A DNA stretch of 64,000 bases, taken from positions 65,852-129,851 of the forward strand of contig KN883543.1 in NCBI GenBank assembly GCA_000934455.1. The letters run 5' to 3'. The notes beneath the pieces are model-generated. The model was not told the DNA's origin and ran no database searches. It saw nothing but the letters and a program-made list of their open reading frames with translations. The position numbers and the translations under genes were made by a program. Of the stretch, positions 1 through 13,600 are shown one piece after another. Position 1 is the stretch's first letter. Every line of letters starts with the position of its first letter. Source of the DNA: Apostichopus parvimensis (taxonomy: Eukaryota; Echinodermata; Holothuroidea; Aspidochirotida; Stichopodidae).

Positions 1-48
1 ATCTCGTCCTCAGATCATAGTGTATGTGTACACCATTTCCTCACGCAG
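1..48 (+). other. Possible 3' end of an exon cut by the window edge
   Basis: The first 48 bases end in cacgcag|gtgaat, a good donor, and two of three frames are open. The frame ending in phase 2 would join exon 10574-10609 (…SSR then SLNRRISS). The piece is too short to recognise, so this is only a possibility. Confidence 0.15.
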
Positions 49-1239
49 GTGAATAATTATTCATCCAAACCTATGAAACAACTTTCTGAGTTTATGCTTT
101 TTTATTGTTCTTTTCTATTGTTCTTTTTTTTTCTTCATTCTTTTTTGTTGCTGTTATGTTATCAATTACAGAAATATTTAGTACCCATGTTAGTTAGGTT
201 CACTTGCCTCCATGAGGGAATTGCGATATTTCACTCGACATAAAAGGCATTTAATGTGATTACTTGGACACAGTACTAGTGTATTTTAAGAGGACGGTGG
301 CTGAGTGTGTATAATAACTACAAAGGGGTTTTGTGCCCATGTGGGGTGGGGTGGGTCTTCCTTAAAAAGTATCAAATTATCTTTTGTCTTTTTATCATAT
401 AATTTGCTTTATCATGTATAATTTTCAACTTATGTGACCTTTATGGAAATAAGACAAAGGCTACTAATTTTGTCTGTAACTGATATGTAACATTTAATAT
501 TTTTTTCTGCAATCTCCTTGCTACCTACTGTAATATATGTTTCCATCAATTCCGACTTGTTTCGTCGCAATAATGATTGTCAAGCAATTCAAAGCATATA
601 GTACAGACATTCCCACCCTACTCGAGTTGCGATGCCTTCCCCATCCATTCAATGCCCCCATATCCATCTGAAATCCCTGTCGATCTCCCCAACCCCCCTG
701 CCTCTCAACTCAACCCCCCCTGCCTCTCAACTCAACCCAAGTACTGTTATAAACCTTCCCATTTGTCCTGAAATTGCTACAAAATGACTCTGAATAAATG
801 ACTATTTGCATAAAATAATTTCATGTTGTACTTTGACTCTGAAATACTGTATAGTATGTAGAATTCCATACAAGCATACTGAATGTAAGACATCATAGTC
901 ACCTGGTAACCTATTTTCTGTTAATATTAGGCACTTTAACCCCTTTAGTGTAACAGTTCACTGTTCTGTAATATAAGGGCATATAGGTGTAAGTGTGTGT
1001 ATTTGTGTATAGGTTGATAGTGTACAGTACACATAGTAACAGACAAATGCCACTCACAGATCAGCTACTGTGCAATCATTGTAAAAAATGGATAGAACAA
1101 TTTGTACAATGTTTGTTCGCACAAAATTCTTAAGATACAGGAATTTATTGTTGCATTTAGCTTTGTGGGTGTGTGGTTACTAGTTAGTTCAGTGAACAAA
1201 GCTTAGCTATGCAGTAATTTCTTTGTCACGCCAAAGTAT

Positions 1240-1540
1240 CAAATCATATGGGCCGTAAGTGGGACATGGGGATCGAGTGGGACAGGATGCTAAAGTATTG
1301 AATCATATAGGGCGTAAGTGGGACAAAGGTGAGAGAGGAGAATTGAGTGGGACCGGGCATGCCAAACTATTCAATCATATAGGGTGTAAATGGGACAAAG
1401 GTGGGAGAGGGGAATTGAGTGGGACCGGAATGCAAAGCTATTCAAATCATAAAGGGTGTAAGTGGGACAAAGTTGAGAGGATTGAGTAGAACAGGGATGC
1501 CAAAGTATTGAATTATTTAGGGTATATGTGGGACAAAGGT
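1240..1540. repeat. Minisatellite, about 60-73 bp period, five units
   Basis: Units begin near 1240, 1299, 1370, 1443 and 1508 with aatcatatagggygtaagtg followed by ggacaaaggtgrgagrgg. The copies are diverged, with small length differences, so the array is not recent. An open frame through it is a by-product. Confidence 0.8.
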
Positions 1541-1651
1541 GGGCTGAGCAATTGAGTGGTTTGGGGGAAGGTGGGGATGGAGAAGTTTTTCATCCACAAG
1601 CAATTGGCTGTTATACCTAGATGTTCTGGATTTGCCATCTCACTACGATTT

Positions 1652-1679
1652 CAATTATATATATATATATATATATATA
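1652..1679. repeat. (AT)n microsatellite
   Basis: Uninterrupted run of alternating A and T. A second, broken TA tract with internal hairpins lies at 2637-2702. Confidence 0.9.
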
Positions 1680-4213
1680 GACTGTATACATATACATATA
1701 AAAACACATATACATATGTACAGTAATTAACTATCTATGCTTTTCAGTTAGTATATTAGTATGATCAATGTGCATGTTTTCCATAGATTGAGTTCCTATA
1801 GTATAATTTACAAACCAAGATGAATGAATGAAAGTTTTCCTGATATCAGGTGATACTAGTGGCCTCTCATTATATAAAGTACAAATCACAACAAAGTATA
1901 AAACCAGCTATCTACCCACCCCAGTTCAAAATGGCGTTGCCAGCATGGCTTCCTGAAATTTGGAAAGTCGCAGATCAAGTTTCTTTTTAATATTTTCCCA
2001 GCTGTAATTTCATTGATTAGTTTCCCTCGTGGTGATTTGAAAACAGAAATTTTGCGAATTTAAATTGGAGAGCTTTTTTTTTTTTTTAGTGCGTTGTCGA
2101 CAGTCATATATTTATGTTATATGACTTTTAGGAAAGAAAGTTAGCTGGGAGTGGGAAACAAAATCAATAAAAATGAGAAAAAGAGAGAGGGGAATAATTT
2201 TCATAAAATTTAGCATTTGATATTAGACAGTCCAAGAGTTAAAGCAGTACTGAATAATTCAGTCAGCTTCTGCATGTTGATGAGAACATTTTTAAAAATA
2301 CAGCTTCTTGAGATCAGCATTCATGCAGTGTTAAATTCAACATCAAGGATCACTCCTAAGAGACTAGTACAATGTCACACACAGAAATCAAGACCAACAA
2401 AGAAATCAAGAACATTGTATGATTTCAAAATATTCAAAGCTAAAAAACTGTCAACTTTAAATAGCTGATAAAAGGAAAAAATCAGTTACAATAATAATAG
2501 ATAATAGATGATTATGTAGGACCATTATGATATAAAAACAAAAGTACTCTATATCTTGCAAAGTTTCTTTTTCAGTGACTCAAGATCTGTACTGTTGTTT
2601 AGCATTTTTCATAACAACCAAATATGAAGGCAAGGTTGTATATATAGATATATATATATATTGGTTATATATATATATGTTATATATATATGTATATATA
2701 ACTATCTATCTATTGTAGCTGTCATACTTCCCAAGGATTCGATCAACGAACTCTGGACTTAATGCAAATAAATTACCTACAGATAGTGTGACCTCCTTTT
2801 GTTTTAATGTCCACTTCAAATATCCAGGGTATGAGATATGGATCAGTGTTGCCCTGGAAATTAGACAAAATTTTTGTTCCAACCTGATGTCCCTTTTGTT
2901 TTCATTATTTAATTAAATTAATTAATTAGTCTCCGTCTTGGTGAGAGGGAGTCAGAACGTATATAGATCTCATAAACAAGAACTTACAGAACGATAAAGA
3001 TAAACAGAGAGATAGGATAATTGTATTACACAAGATTCAAATTTCTTCACTAGGCTAGATCCAAGTTAACATATGCTCTCCTTTATAGTATACCAGTATT
3101 ATTAATGTCAAAACTGATTTTGTTACAAATTATGTAATATTAAATTGTTATAACTACAGTTCATGTTTGTGGATGTCCACTGTCCATAATAACAGTCATA
3201 CTCCTCCCTCCCCCACCCCCCCCCAGGAATCCACTGAACTCTGACCTCAGTACAGAGGGTTTTAGTGAACATATATATAGATGCCCTTGCCTATTTCATT
3301 TACCTAGTACAACTGCTCCTCACATCCAGGGCGGGAGGACTATGCCAGTATTGATCTGTGGTATTGTGTACATAATCAACTCTCTATTCAATATTGATTC
3401 TCTGCAACTTAAAACTATATTCATGACAATAACAACATGTATGCTGCTATCAGTTTTCCTATTATGTTGAAAGCGATATAGAGCTGTGTTGTACAGGTTG
3501 GCAAACTTTCACTTGCACACATATGTTTGGAACTTCACTCAACAAAGGCTTTGCTAGTCATATGTATTGGTACATGTTATTTCAGCACGAGCTTTAGAAC
3601 GTCGGTGTATGGATCAGCAAAAAGACAAGTACAATTGGTTTACAGTGACTCTGTATGCTGGGATTAAAGTTCAAAATTCTATTGTTATGTAAACGAGCAG
3701 TTACCATTTAGAATATACGTAAAATAACAAACGAGACTTTCCACCAAACGCGGGACTGATAAACTACAGTGCATTACCAATCAATTTGGTGTAGCCAGGG
3801 TATTAGGTAAAGCAGTAAAATGTTAATAATAAACAAACCCTTCATTTCTCAGTAAATATCAGACCAGTAAAGCTACTTGTAAGTCGGTATATAGTCGTCC
3901 AGAATGTTCCATGATGTCATCTTGGAAAGGTTGATTTTTTTAAAGGTGTTTATTAAACATGCAAGGTGGTGGGTGGGGGATGGGGAGGGGGGAATTTGAA
4001 AAAAACCCGACCAATTTAGTTTAGGGCATTCACATTTATGGAAGGGACCCCAGGGCCCAGGGGAGTGGTGTAATTCTTCCCCAACTGAATGTTAAATCCC
4101 AAAACTGAACGTTTAACCTGCTACCAGTGGTAGCCCCACCCTCCACCCACTCCCCCCTTAATGCACCCTGCTGATATTATGACAGAAGGCATTTAATTAC
4201 TACATGTACAATG

Positions 4214-4311
4214 CCAAGTTTCCCTTTCAATGTAGCTTAAAGAAGAATTAATGTTCCATAAACCAAGTTTCCCTTTCAATGTAGCTTAAAGAAGAATTAA
4301 TGTTCCATAAA
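4214..4311. repeat. 49-bp perfect tandem duplication
   Basis: Two adjacent copies starting ccaagtttccctttcaatg and ending ttccataaa appear identical, which suggests a recent slip. Confidence 0.9.
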
Positions 4312-7300
4312 CCACTGTTATACTTTGTATTTATTTGAGTGGCAGACAACCTAGAAATTAAGTCATGATTGGGGAGGGGGGAGGGGGGGAAGGGATATGA
4401 ATTGTTTCAACTTCGAAGTCAGAAGAGAATGTTTTACTCTTTATGTCTTTTCAATTCCTGCACATGCTTCAGTCTTTAATGGGTTTCTTTATTGAATATA
4501 TATTTTCTGATGAAAGGATGTATTGAAGTTCCATTTAATACCTACAAAATATAAAATGTAAATATAAAAATATGAAAAGATGAAAAACAAGAAGAAGTGT
4601 TGTTGGCCTTCTAGAATGGCACCATGACATCACACTATAGCAAGCTCCCTTACACAACTTTCAAAACCCGATCTCCCAAACAGAACACGCTTTTCCTTAT
4701 ATATTTTTGGGAGTTGTAAATCAAAGATATCTATCATATGTAAATATGATACATGGCTTAGCTTGCTTCACCTTTAAAGTGATACTCCCAGTGGCAGAGG
4801 ATATAATACTTAAATTAAAGAGACAAATATTTTACACAGTTTGTTTGAAATCCCCATCTCAATGTCTTTGCCCTAATACGAGATATGGTTAATCGAATGT
4901 AAATTAATGTTAATTGAATATTTTGAGTGACTAAAACCCTCCCTTTACTCCAATAAGTGATTTCACGGGGTAGGGTGGTTGTGACATCATTATGGCAGAG
5001 TTCTTCAAAAGCTTTTAGGCTCCTATTATAAATTATCATGTCGATATTTCTTAAAAATATGATACATTTAGAAATTGTTTTGCTTTGCTCCCAATGTTTT
5101 CTGTCTGTAGAACCTCATCAAATTACCAGCGTATTTGCTGAAATACTGTTATCCTCTAATAATAAATGATTTAAACATAAAGAGAGACATTTTGAGCGCA
5201 ATTGCCGTGACAACATCATTCACTCTACCGTTGCCAGATGCAATCACCAATGATCATCAAATTGGAGAATACTTGATAATTTTGCGATACAAAAATGCTA
5301 CGAGGACGTGGTTTTGACCTATACAGATGGAGAAAAATCTCCGGCGATTTTGTGAAGCTCTCGCCGATCAGTGACTTAATTTATCCCTTTTATAGGATGT
5401 TCCCATGACAACAATATCAACCAAATTTACCATCCCCAAGTGAATAAATGGAAGTCTTTCAAAAACCCATGCTCTCCATTCTAGTACTTAGCTCATTCAC
5501 AAAATAGTGTTTTGTTTTTATCACAGAGGGGAATTCTCTTACCAATAGTCGTTAAGTTCATTTAGAGTTCCCGAGTTTTTTTTTTTCTAGTCCCTGTCAT
5601 CTCAATATCAATTTGCACTTTCATGTCTCTGTCTCTCTCTCTCTTTACCCAGAAGGCATTTCAGGCATAAGTCGTGGAATGGACGCCGGTAATTGAAAAT
5701 CAGTCAACTTTTTGTTGTCCTCTTTTTTCTGCAGTGTGTTTTTTTATACTTCTCTTCTTTTTTACTTTCGAGGACGTCAAAAAATGATCAGGTTTCTCAT
5801 CTTTTTGCTGTGTTCGCAAATTTACTTATTCTTTCACAAGTGTGCAGACTTTCGTGCTAATAGTATTAAAAGGCGAAAATTTCTTTCTGTCTTTGAGTTT
5901 TTCTTCACTTTTATCTGAAGTACACGGTCTTTAAAATGTTTGCCGCAGTTGTCTCCACTTCAACTTGTCCGATTCTCCTCGACTTCATTATTAAACAAAG
6001 AACTGTTCTTTATGGCTTGTCTCTTGCCTATGTATGTAAGATACTCTTTTAATGTTTTGCTGCAGTTGTGTCCTTTTTTTTCAATTTGGTTGATTTATCT
6101 GATTTTTGTGACTTTCACTGGCTGTGCTAATAGAAAAAAATGAAAACTAAAACTTACCTTTAGGATAAGGAAGAAGATCGTGGAACAAGATCCTGCTAGG
6201 ATTGAAACGTCAGACCCTCTAACTTTTACAAATATGTATGACAGAAATTAATCAGAGAGTATAATAATGAATGAAGAAAAATCCTACAAATTAACAAGTT
6301 GATGCCCAGTTTGTTGCTTAGAATTGTCCACGTTAGAAATCCTGATATGCAAATTTGGCAATGACACTATAATAATCATTGACTTTTAGTTGGCACTACT
6401 ATGATTACCATGGCAATGTGAACTCTTCAAAATTAATTTTCAATTCAGATGAGAACAAAGTATTTGTAGCCCTAAGCTGATCTAAAATCCCTCCCTCCCC
6501 ACAATCCCCCCCCCCCTGAAGCCACAAAAAAAAAATGGTGAGGTGCAGAAAAGGACAATCTTAGAATAACAAAATGTAAAACATGATTACATGATACAAG
6601 ATTGCCACTGGTCACCGATTTAATCTGAACTTAGCAAGAAGTTAGCGGCCTCATTCAATTATTGAAAATTTTACCCCCCCCCCCAGACACTTTAATATTA
6701 GCATTAATCACATGTAAAATGCAAATTGGAAATGTTAGAAACTTTATCATTTATCTCTTCATTTTTGAAGTGAAATGACGGAGTCAGTCTAGTAGGCCTC
6801 CCTGTAATGGAATTCTAGTATGCAATAGTATCACAAAATTTGTCCAAATTAATGCAAATCTTGCCGTTTAATATTCGTACGGACACTTCCCGTCAGCAAT
6901 TTTGGCCGGATCAGCGCTCTGTAAGAGACGGACGACTCCCACGCTTGTAGATATCGGCGATGATTTTTATTTGTGGAATAAAACACGATCAGATTTATGA
7001 GCGTAACGCTTCTAAGTAGGTGGACTATTTATTAAGTGACAAAAATGATAAATCATCAAGGTATAATTTATGTGGCGTTAAAACATCTAATTCTGGCCGC
7101 CAATATTTCTTCATACTTGCATTGGCTCCTGTTTAAAGTAAATTCCATGTCAGATAAACATGTATGTAACGTCTTTCTGTGAGACACACTCAGTACTTGG
7201 TCTTGCTTTCTCTCATGGGAAACTGTCTGCACGGCTTCACATCTTGTGTTTTATTGTCTGGATAAGAGTTGATAATATTGTTGAAGCTTCCACCATCTGT

Positions 7301-9704
7301 CTCGCTCATCATATATGAATCAATTAGAATCTTGGCATTTTCCTCCCGTAGCTAAAGGGTCCGATGGCGACCTGTTTTCAGTTTTCAGGCCGTTAACCGG
7401 ATTAGAGCTGAATTTTACATCTTGGAAGGTGGAATGTAATGGAGAGTTGGGAGATGAAGCAAAGATATTAGTTTCATTGGAGATGAAAAGTTAAGAATGT
7501 TGTCTTTTTTCGGATTTTGAGAATACAATTTGAGAATACGTACTATAGGATTTTGAGAATACAAATTTTGTTCGTATTGGAGGTAAGGGAATCTTAAGCT
7601 CGGTAATGTTGTCTCCTAGCCACTGTGGCCACTCAATTTTACCCAGTCTACAGAGTGACTTGGTAACATGTTAGCACTGTCCTTAACTCCCTGTTGACCA
7701 GCAGATTGTGGTCTAGCACCCTCCTTCTCATTCTACCGCCCAAAGCGTCCAATGAGCTCTCTTGTGGATCTTGTCAATCTCCTGTGATCTTAAGCAGTGG
7801 CATATATGTCCATATGGTTCATGAGAGTAGTTTCAGAACTCCCATTTCTGTTCTTATTTTTAGGGGGGTGGGGTGGGGGGGGTGTGATTCATACCTCTTT
7901 GGGAATATACAGTGGAGTACCCTTAAATGTGTCCTACATTAATAGTCCATTTACAGTATACATACTCAACCAGCCAGCTACTGGCATTTAATATATAGTT
8001 AGTTAGTTCAATAACAGATTGCTGCTTCTTCCCCCTTGTGCCTCTTTGAGATGTCTGCAAAAGTTAATATGGATTTGTCGTTTTCTACGTACTTTGGTTT
8101 TGTTATTCAAGACCAAGTAATGATATTCGCCATGAAACATTTAATGAGTAGACTAAAAGCTAGGCTAGGCTAGGCTCTCAGTGTGGCAAATATACATTTT
8201 CAGTACTAACGCATCAGTAACTTTGTCAGTAGTCATGTAGCCTTTGTCCTTAAGAACTGTTATTTTGAGCGGATACTTAAAGGTTAATTGTTCAGATTTC
8301 TGAACTATCTGGGTAGCCAACCATAGAAACATGACAGATGCCTCATTCCGCTCACTTGCTCTTTTAGAAATAAAAAGAGCCTAAAGTAAAAATATGCTAG
8401 ACCTTGGGCCTATGTTGGCATGACTTATCATTGCGTCAAACGTACACCTCCGTGACATTGTTTTTAATGGAGGTGGGGGGTGGGAGTTGAGGGGATAGTG
8501 GGCTGGGGCAGAGTTTGAGGGTCCTTGGGAAGTGGTGGCAACAGAAGGGAGGAAGGGGTTCCATGGAGGTTTTAAACGAATCAAATTGTCAACAGTGTTC
8601 CAAATGCAAATAACATAAAACAGTTACATTTGCTTCCTCGCTTACCTGTCTCTTCACAACCTCAGCCTACCGAGCCTAGAGGGAACTGGTCACCTTTTTA
8701 GCACTTTACACAATCAGCTGAGGTTGTGAGGGGACAAGTTAACTTGTCATGTAATTGTATCTTGTTTCTAAACTATAACCTTTACGATATTAAACCTTTA
8801 ACATAATCCTTAGACAAGCAGGAGTCTTTCATTGCACAATTGAAAATTCCTCAGTGAGGATAGATGCTTTCGACGGTGGAAAACATGCTTTGCTGAAATT
8901 TTAAAACTTGTGACCATTGTTAGCATATTATTTGCCTTTCTAGCATATTTGAAAGTAATAGTGGTAATCCTTTCAATTATTTCTTTCATAAAGTTGTCTT
9001 ATATAATTTACTTTCCTATGCTATCATTATTGTTATGTTCAAGTATGTTAACATATTGCACATTGAATGTTGCACGTGCACCTTCCTCTTGTTGGCTTCT
9101 ATGACTGCAACTTTTCATCGAACAAACCTTCGTCAATTCTGAGAAAACTTTGCTCACGAATATGCAACAGATTGTATCTTGTTACTAAGGTAATATTTAA
9201 ATTACCACACGCATGAAAACAAATTATTCTTACGGGAATTTTGGGTTTTTTCTGACCAATCATTCATTAGCCTCGTTAATTGCATGATAAAAAATCATTG
9301 GATTGAAACCTTTTCAAACAGAATATTTTCTCTAGAAACCATTACTTGTAAAATATAGCTAGAACTTGATCATTACTCAGCAATATGGCTCTTTTTTAAT
9401 GTTTTTTGTATCACAGACAGGTCACCATATTAATAATTTATTCAATGGATAATGACTTGCAAACAATAGGGAATTATTAATCAGAGCTAATTACCATTGC
9501 TTAATCAATCTTAATCATTAACTTGAATTATTGGAGGGTTTCTTTGATTGTGAATGCAAAAACATAAAGTATACAGAAATGACTCAAGAACATGACTGTA
9601 TCTGAATCCAATGCTGCATGTGCTTATGTAGCAACACCCACAGAAACCATTAAAAGAATATTAATATGCACATTGAATATATACATGGTCATGGAAATTA
9701 ATAA

Positions 9705-9957
9705 AAACATGTCTACATGAACATTGGCATGTCTAAAATGAAAAGTTAATGGCTAAGTAAACATATGTCTAACATAAAAATTCACATGTTGAAATGAATT
9801 TATACATGTCTAAATGAACATTGGCATACAGTCTAAAATGACAAATTAATATCTAAGTAAACATGTCTAACATAAAAATTCACATGTTGAAATGAATATA
9901 TACATGTCTAAATGAACATTGGCATGTCTAAAAATGAAAAATTAATGTCTAAGTAAG
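9705..9957. repeat. Tandem repeat of about 118 bp, just over two copies
   Basis: The block tctaaatgaacattggcat, …aagttaat…taagtaaacat, …acataaaaattcacatg recurs with small indels. Sub-units (acatgtctaaatgaa) recur inside, so the array grew from a shorter motif. Confidence 0.75.
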
Positions 9958-10573
9958 AAAAGAGGAAGCAATTAACAGACAAAGAATAAGATAACGAAAG
10001 GAAAAAGTCAATTAGAAGTCGGCAACTTCTAGAAACAGATGAGTCTTCAGAGTTGAATCGAAGGATGTTCACGTCTAGATACACTGTATGTCCATGTATA
10101 CATGAATGTGCATATAGTTATCGCAAGACACTAGGTTGGACCAGAACTTATTGCCACATCTGGCAACAAATGTTAAACAATTTTAACAAAATTACTGACA
10201 GGAATATTCTATATTTTATGGCTTGTTGGGCCTTACCAATGATTTTTCGTCAGAATTTTTTTATATGCAAATTAAAGATTATAAAAACATCTTTTTATAG
10301 CAAAAAAAAATTGCACATCCACCTCATCACCTTAGAAACAATATGCTTGCATACGTCATGTATATATATAGTAGGGTACATATGTACATAGCAATGGAGA
10401 CTGTTTGTGTAACTACTTTAGAAGGTGTGTATTTGGTCATGGTAAGCAATGCTTGTTGGTCCACATAAAATCCCTATGTTTAGGTCTTGCCTATAAGAAA
10501 AGAAATACAAAATTTCTTTTAACTTCTGAACAATTTGTGATTTTATTTTGTACCTTCTTCTTTTGAATTGCAG

Positions 10574-10609
10574 CCTTAACAGAAGAATCAGTTCCACAGA
10601 ATTTGCAAC
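10574..10609 (+). CDS. FIP3/4-like gene, short serine/arginine linker exon
   Basis: A 36-base exon between acceptor ...attgcag and donor gtaagt. It enters with one base completing a codon and leaves with two, and the two join the next exon's first base to make ACG (Thr). It reads LNRRISSTEFAT and continues into QLYRSSSS, which matches the basic serine-rich linker of vertebrate FIP3/FIP4 just before the coiled coil. It is too small for ORF finding and rests on phase, splice sites and homology. It is the first exon of the gene I can identify with certainty. Confidence 0.72.
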
Positions 10610-13600
10610 GTAAGTCTCCAAACATATGTTAAACTATCCATTTTTTAGTACTATATGAATTTTGTGTTTTATCTTTTTTTTTTCTGAACTTGATTTGACT
10701 TTCATTAGCATCTGCTGTTGTAAGTAAGAAACTCCTTGTGGTGTGAGGAATGCAATTCATTTAACTGAAGTTGGTAGCTATAGTGAGCTAAATGTTCTAG
10801 CAGATTGTGCATCTCCACATTGGCCAGATGCAGCAGATTACAGTCTTACATTGGTCACTATCAATTAGTGGCTATCTGTCAATGAAACACTTATCTCTTT
10901 AGCATATATTTGATCAAGGGTGTTTTCAGGGTAAGGAGGGGTAAAGGGTGTTTTCAGGGTAAGGAGGGGTAAAGGGTGTTTTCAGGGTAAGGAGGGGTAA
11001 AGGGGTTCAAGGAGAATGTCCTGAATCCTAACCTTTGCCTTCCTTATTTTTTCAGAACTATTTTTATCTGGTACCAATTATCTGGTTTCCTATTGGACAC
11101 CTAAAGCTTCATATTTCCAATGGCCTCTTCCTCAGTCACATTTCCATGACATATGCTTAACATTTCTCCCCACTCCCCACCCCACTCCCCACCCATCTCC
11201 CCACCCATCTCCCCACCCCTCTCCCCACCCCTCTCCCACCCCTCTCCCCTATCCATCCACATTGCTGCCTTCCATGGCTGATATCCTTCCCGATGTCCTG
11301 CGTAACAGGTGTTTCTGTTTTTGAATTCTTACAAATGAACCGGTATCCCCCCGGTAAGCGTCACGAATAATATTTGCATTCATTTACATAAATGATCTTT
11401 CCATTGGTTTTCTAATCCAGGCAGCTGTATAGGTCTTCTTCATCCAATAATATCCCGTCGGGTGCCGCGGGGGAGGCCTACGGGGAGTATGCCGCATCTG
11501 AGGGCGACATCATGGAACTGACGGATAAGGTATTTAACAGAAAGGCCAAGGTTTTTCTTTACATCCCTTCCCCTGCCGATTTCTGGGTTTGTATCGATTG
11601 AAACTGGGGCCTATTCCCTGGTTAATAGATGGTTATGCAAGGCACTGTGGCTTCTGACTGATGCCCCACCCCCCACCACCACAGCAAAGAAATGGATGTG
11701 GGACTTTGACATTTATAGTGGGAGGCAAGAATATCGTTATCACTGTGATCCAAAAACAAAACAGCAATTTCTGAACATTTGCAAGGCTCATATAAGCTAT
11801 AAAACTGTTCTGAAGACCTTCCAAGAATAGTTAGATAGTAGTGGTATGTGATATCAAAATGTCAGATTATATTCGGCATAGAACATTCACACAGCTGGAA
11901 CTTGAAGCCAACTTGAATTCCAATATGAACAGTTTAGAGACTTATATGAGGAAGTGATTTAGAAAGTGATTTTCAAGTTATTTATAGATTATTTCAACAT
12001 AATTTATTTTTGATCATTCCAACGTTGAGAAAATGTTTATTGATGTAAAATAAGATGTGAAGAAAATAGATCGTGGAAAATGGGACAGCTAGTACTTGAG
12101 GGGACAGTAAACGTCTCTGCTTTCCAGTAAAATTATTTGGTGTGTTTTAGTTGGAATTGAACGTTTGATTTTTGGTGATATCATCTTCATTCGTCTCATG
12201 TTTTTTTTTGTTTTTTTATCTTTTTTTTTTTATTACTCACCAGGTGAGAGAACTTGAATCACAGGTGCTGTACCTTGAGAAGGATAATGCTTGTATAGAA
12301 GATGGTCGAGATAAATTGAAAAGTGACAACACACATCTACATAAACAGTGAGTAAAATAATCAAGATATATTAAAAGTTAAAGGCACTCCTTTAAATATC
12401 AAGAAAAAAATATAAAAAATGAAAATGTATTAACACAGCTCATTGCAGCTTTTGCAATGCAACTTTCCTTGCTTGAAACGGATATTGCATAATTCGTTTG
12501 CTGCATAAATCTTATCTAGAATGAGATCTGGCCGAAGGATAAATTATGTCACCAGGCCCTCTCTTCCAAGGTTCATTCTTCCTGAAGTATATTGTGCAAA
12601 CTTGGAATACATTATTCTTGTGTCCCCTTGAGGGGGGGGGGTTGTAGGTATTTATATAAAAAAAAAATTTTTAATTAAAATTTTTAAATTTATTTAAAAT
12701 TTATATAAAATACTTTTGGTAGCACAGTAATTAGTACATCTGGTGAACTTCGTCCCAAGAGGGATAACCCTTTGAGTTAAAAGCCACTGTTTGCATAGCA
12801 ATGGTCATTCCCTAGTATAAATATTCAAACACATTTTGCTTTGCATTTAGATCATTTGTCCCCATCATTCCGAAGGTCGTCCTCATTATAGCCAAGATTA
12901 TTAAGTCTTTGGACTCTTTTCTTTCATTTATAGCAAAGAATTATTAGAAGAACAGATGAAGGAGTTAGACCAGAGGCTGGACGAGACAGTGAAAGAGAGA
13001 GAAGCTAAATATTCTGAGGCCTTAGTGAGTATTGGATACTATGTGTATGCCCCTCCTGCCCCTTCCCCCCCCCCAACCCCAGTAAGCTCTGGGATTACCT
13101 TTGGAATTTAGTATCTTCTGTAGCCCAAAACAATCTCATGCAATATGCAAATTGGGCATTTTAACCACAAAAAATGTGAACAGTTTTCTTGTGTTTGCCT
13201 TGAAATCGTAACTGACCATGTGACGTTCATGAACAACATTGTGATTTAAATTGAGTATCAAAAATATCACAGAAATCAACAAAGTCATGTTGAAAAACAC
13301 TTTTAGATACTTTAGATGGTAGAATAAATGGGGCGGGGTCAAGGGCTCATGGACCAGTAGGGGCTGGTCACTGAGGGTGTACAGTGCTATATAGATTACC
13401 AGTTCACTGTTGCCATGGTATAGCATGAATACTGAGGTTGTGAGGAGGCAGCTAAGTTTGTCAGTGATAAAATAACCAACTAATTGTGGAATTTCTCCCT
13501 AAATCAACAAAATGGGTGGGGGGGGGGGGAAGGTTAAAGGCTTATTTGGCACTCCATAAGGTTGTTTTTCAGTGTAAGTCACTCTGGTACTTACTGACAA

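Larger units (their letters stand above)
49..10573. other. Intron or upstream DNA of the FIP3/4-like gene, no recognised exon
   Basis: No open frame here resembles a known protein. The stretch holds a minisatellite (1240-1540), TA-rich microsatellites (1652-1679, 2637-2702), a 49-bp tandem duplication (4214-4311), poly-C and poly-G runs, a roughly 118-bp repeat (9705-9957) and diverged dispersed repeats (about 4600-5330 and 8630-8740). A CpG-retaining patch lies near 6880-6960. The EF-hand exons expected for a full-length FIP3/4 were not found. Confidence 0.6.

Noticed and set aside
1931-1990. ATGGCG start encoding MALPAWLPEIWKVADQ after TATA-like motifs at about 1872 and 1898, as an alternative first exon of FIP
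   Set aside because: The frame stops after 19 codons, the only possible donor (gtttct) is weak, and the peptide has no recognised similarity.
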